64,000 nt of DNA from positions 124,001 through 188,000 of the forward strand of contig VWZW01002576.1 in assembly GCA_013397115.1 (NCBI GenBank), written 5' to 3'. Under the pieces are notes generated by a model, which ran no database searches, was not told the origin of the DNA, and saw nothing but the letters and a program-made list of their open reading frames with translations. Position numbers and translations under genes: made by a program. The stretch comes from Edolisoma coerulescens (Eukaryota; Chordata; Aves; Passeriformes; Campephagidae). This document shows, in pieces, positions 62,605-64,000 of this stretch (positions are counted from its first letter, which is position 1; each line of letters starts with the position of its first letter).

Positions 62605-63277
62605 AAGGACTGAGACAGCCCCTGACTGAGGATGCTGGTTGATGAGGACCTACCATGAGCCAGCAGTGTGTGCTCACAGCCCAGAAAGCCAACACGATCC
62701 TGGGCTGCATCCAGAGCAGCGTGGCCAGCCGGTGAGGGAGGGGATTCTGCCCCTCTGCTCTTCCATGAGTCCCCACCTGCAGTGCTGCATCCAGCTCTGG
62801 AGTCCTCACCACAGGAAAGACGTGGAGCTGCCAGAGTAAGTCCAGAGAGACACGAAGGTGATCTCAAGGCTGGAGCACCTCTGCTATGAGAACAGGCAGA
62901 GAGAGTTGGGGCTGCTCAGCCTGGAGAAGGGAAGGCTCCATGGAGACCTCATTGCAGCCTTCCAGTGCCTAAAGGGCAAAGCTGGAGAGGGCAGGTAGGG
63001 ATTGGACAAGGTGGGGATGGCCTTAAACTGAAAGAGGGTAGGTTTAGATTGCATACTAGGAAGAAATTCTTCCCTATAAGGGTGGTGAGGCACTGGGACA
63101 ATTTGCCCAGAGAAGCTGTGGATGCCCCATTCCCTGGAAGTGTTCCTAGGCCAGGCTGGACAGAGCTTTGAACACTCTGGTCTAGTGGGAGGTGTCTCTG
63201 CCCACAGGAGGGGGTTTGGAACAAGATAACCTTTAGGGTCCCTTCAAATCCAAACCATTCTGGGATTCCATGACATG
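62605..63277 (+). mobile_element. CR1 LINE 3' region, plus orientation, longest modern-type copy
   Basis: About 670 bp. It starts with the end of the coding part (a block ATGAGCCAGCAGTGTGTGCT, then 'TGGGCTGCATCCAGAGCAGC') and continues through 'CTGCATCCAGCTCTGGAGTC', 'GGCTGCTCAGCCTGGAGAAG', 'TAGGAAGAAATTCTTCCCTA' and 'CAGGCTGGACAGAGCTTTGA'. It ends in CCAAACCATTCTGGGATTCC with a decayed tail. The 5' border is uncertain by about 20 bp. Overlapping frames at 62561-63224 on both strands are pieces of the element. Confidence 0.93.
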
Positions 63278-64000
63278 AAAAAATACACAGAAGAGAAATA
63301 AGAACAGCATATTAGATGGCTGTGCTAGAATGGGAGAAAAAAAAAATACAACTGTTTAAAGTATCTCCTAGGATCTCTGCTTGGCAATATGATGTCAAAC
63401 CCTTAAGGCCATAGACCATATTTTGCTTCAGGTCTTTGGTATTCTTCCAGACACAAGGAATTTATCAAAGCCTGCAGAAACTGTATAAGCAGCTTGACAC
63501 TGAATCCTGTGAGCTGCTGAGTATTAAGGGAGATCAGTACATTCCTTAAAGTTACTTTTGAGAATTCTTGATTTTCTTTACAGAATACAGAGAAAAGTTG
63601 AGTGATTTAAATACGACTTTATCCAGCAAGAAAAAAAAAAAAAACAACCCAGATAAATAGAGAGTAATTTGGGACTGAAAATTGAAAAATTAACTGTTCT
63701 TAGGAAAAAAAAGTATTGAAAAGGACAACAAAATTAGTGTAGTAAATTTGATAAAGAAGGCTAAAACACTCAGAGAACTGGTCGATCATACATTCACAGG
63801 GATGAGATAAGCCTCAAGAAATTCTGGAGAGCTAACAATTCCTTAAAGAAATTATAACAGAGGCACAAAACCAAAGTAACCCAATATAAAGGAGGGACAG
63901 AAAATTTAATTAGGCCCCTGTTGTGTAAATCAAAAGTTTGTCATTGACTTCATTTTAGAGGAATCCATGCAATATTTCCATGGATGGTAATAAAAGAAGA
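63278..64000. other. AT-rich noncoding end of the window
   Basis: No gene was recognised. An A14 run lies at 63631-63644. Confidence 0.55.
63631..63644 (+). repeat. Poly-A run (A14)
   Basis: Fourteen A residues followed by CAACCC. No element was recognised upstream. Confidence 0.9.

Overview
The window is vertebrate nuclear DNA, almost certainly from a bird. The evidence is six chicken-repeat-1 (CR1) LINE 3' ends, with the typical avian tail made of ATTCTRTG-like 8-mers and the 'TTCCAACYC' block, plus one ERVL-type solo LTR of the kind common in songbirds. The DNA is AT-rich and not gene-dense. I see no bacterial-style operons, no rRNA or tRNA gene, no CRISPR array and no gene I can name. 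It reads as intergenic or intronic sequence. One ambiguous base sits beside a poly-T run at 32789.

Layout. 1-24.2 kb is mostly unique AT-rich sequence with low-complexity A/C or G/T islands (6.06-6.20, 6.78-6.83, 9.04-9.09 kb). It also holds a few exon-like open blocks of unproven status: one on the plus strand at 23866-24002 and a set on the minus strand between 12.87 and 7.83 kb. 24.2-31.6 kb carries three CR1 3' ends, one plus and two minus. 33.6-35.16 kb is an old, heavily mutated CR1 of about 1.5 kb, whose reverse-transcriptase FADD active-site motif can still be read. 35.2-53.6 kb is unique sequence with one short CR1 relic (42.74 kb) and one possible ancient amniote repeat (50.6 kb). 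53.64-54.03 kb is a solo LTR with octamer, TATA and AATAAA signals. 57.78-58.16 kb is a broken piggyBac transposase. 61.4-63.3 kb has two CR1 copies in plus orientation.

The most notable item is the piggyBac fossil. It covers the C-terminal half of the catalytic core in two reading frames, with in-frame stops and a T17 run at its 5' edge. Such relics are uncommon in birds, which mostly carry CR1 and ERV elements. I found no convincing new biological system. The elements do not form a pathway; they are a layered record of insertions in a gene-poor region.
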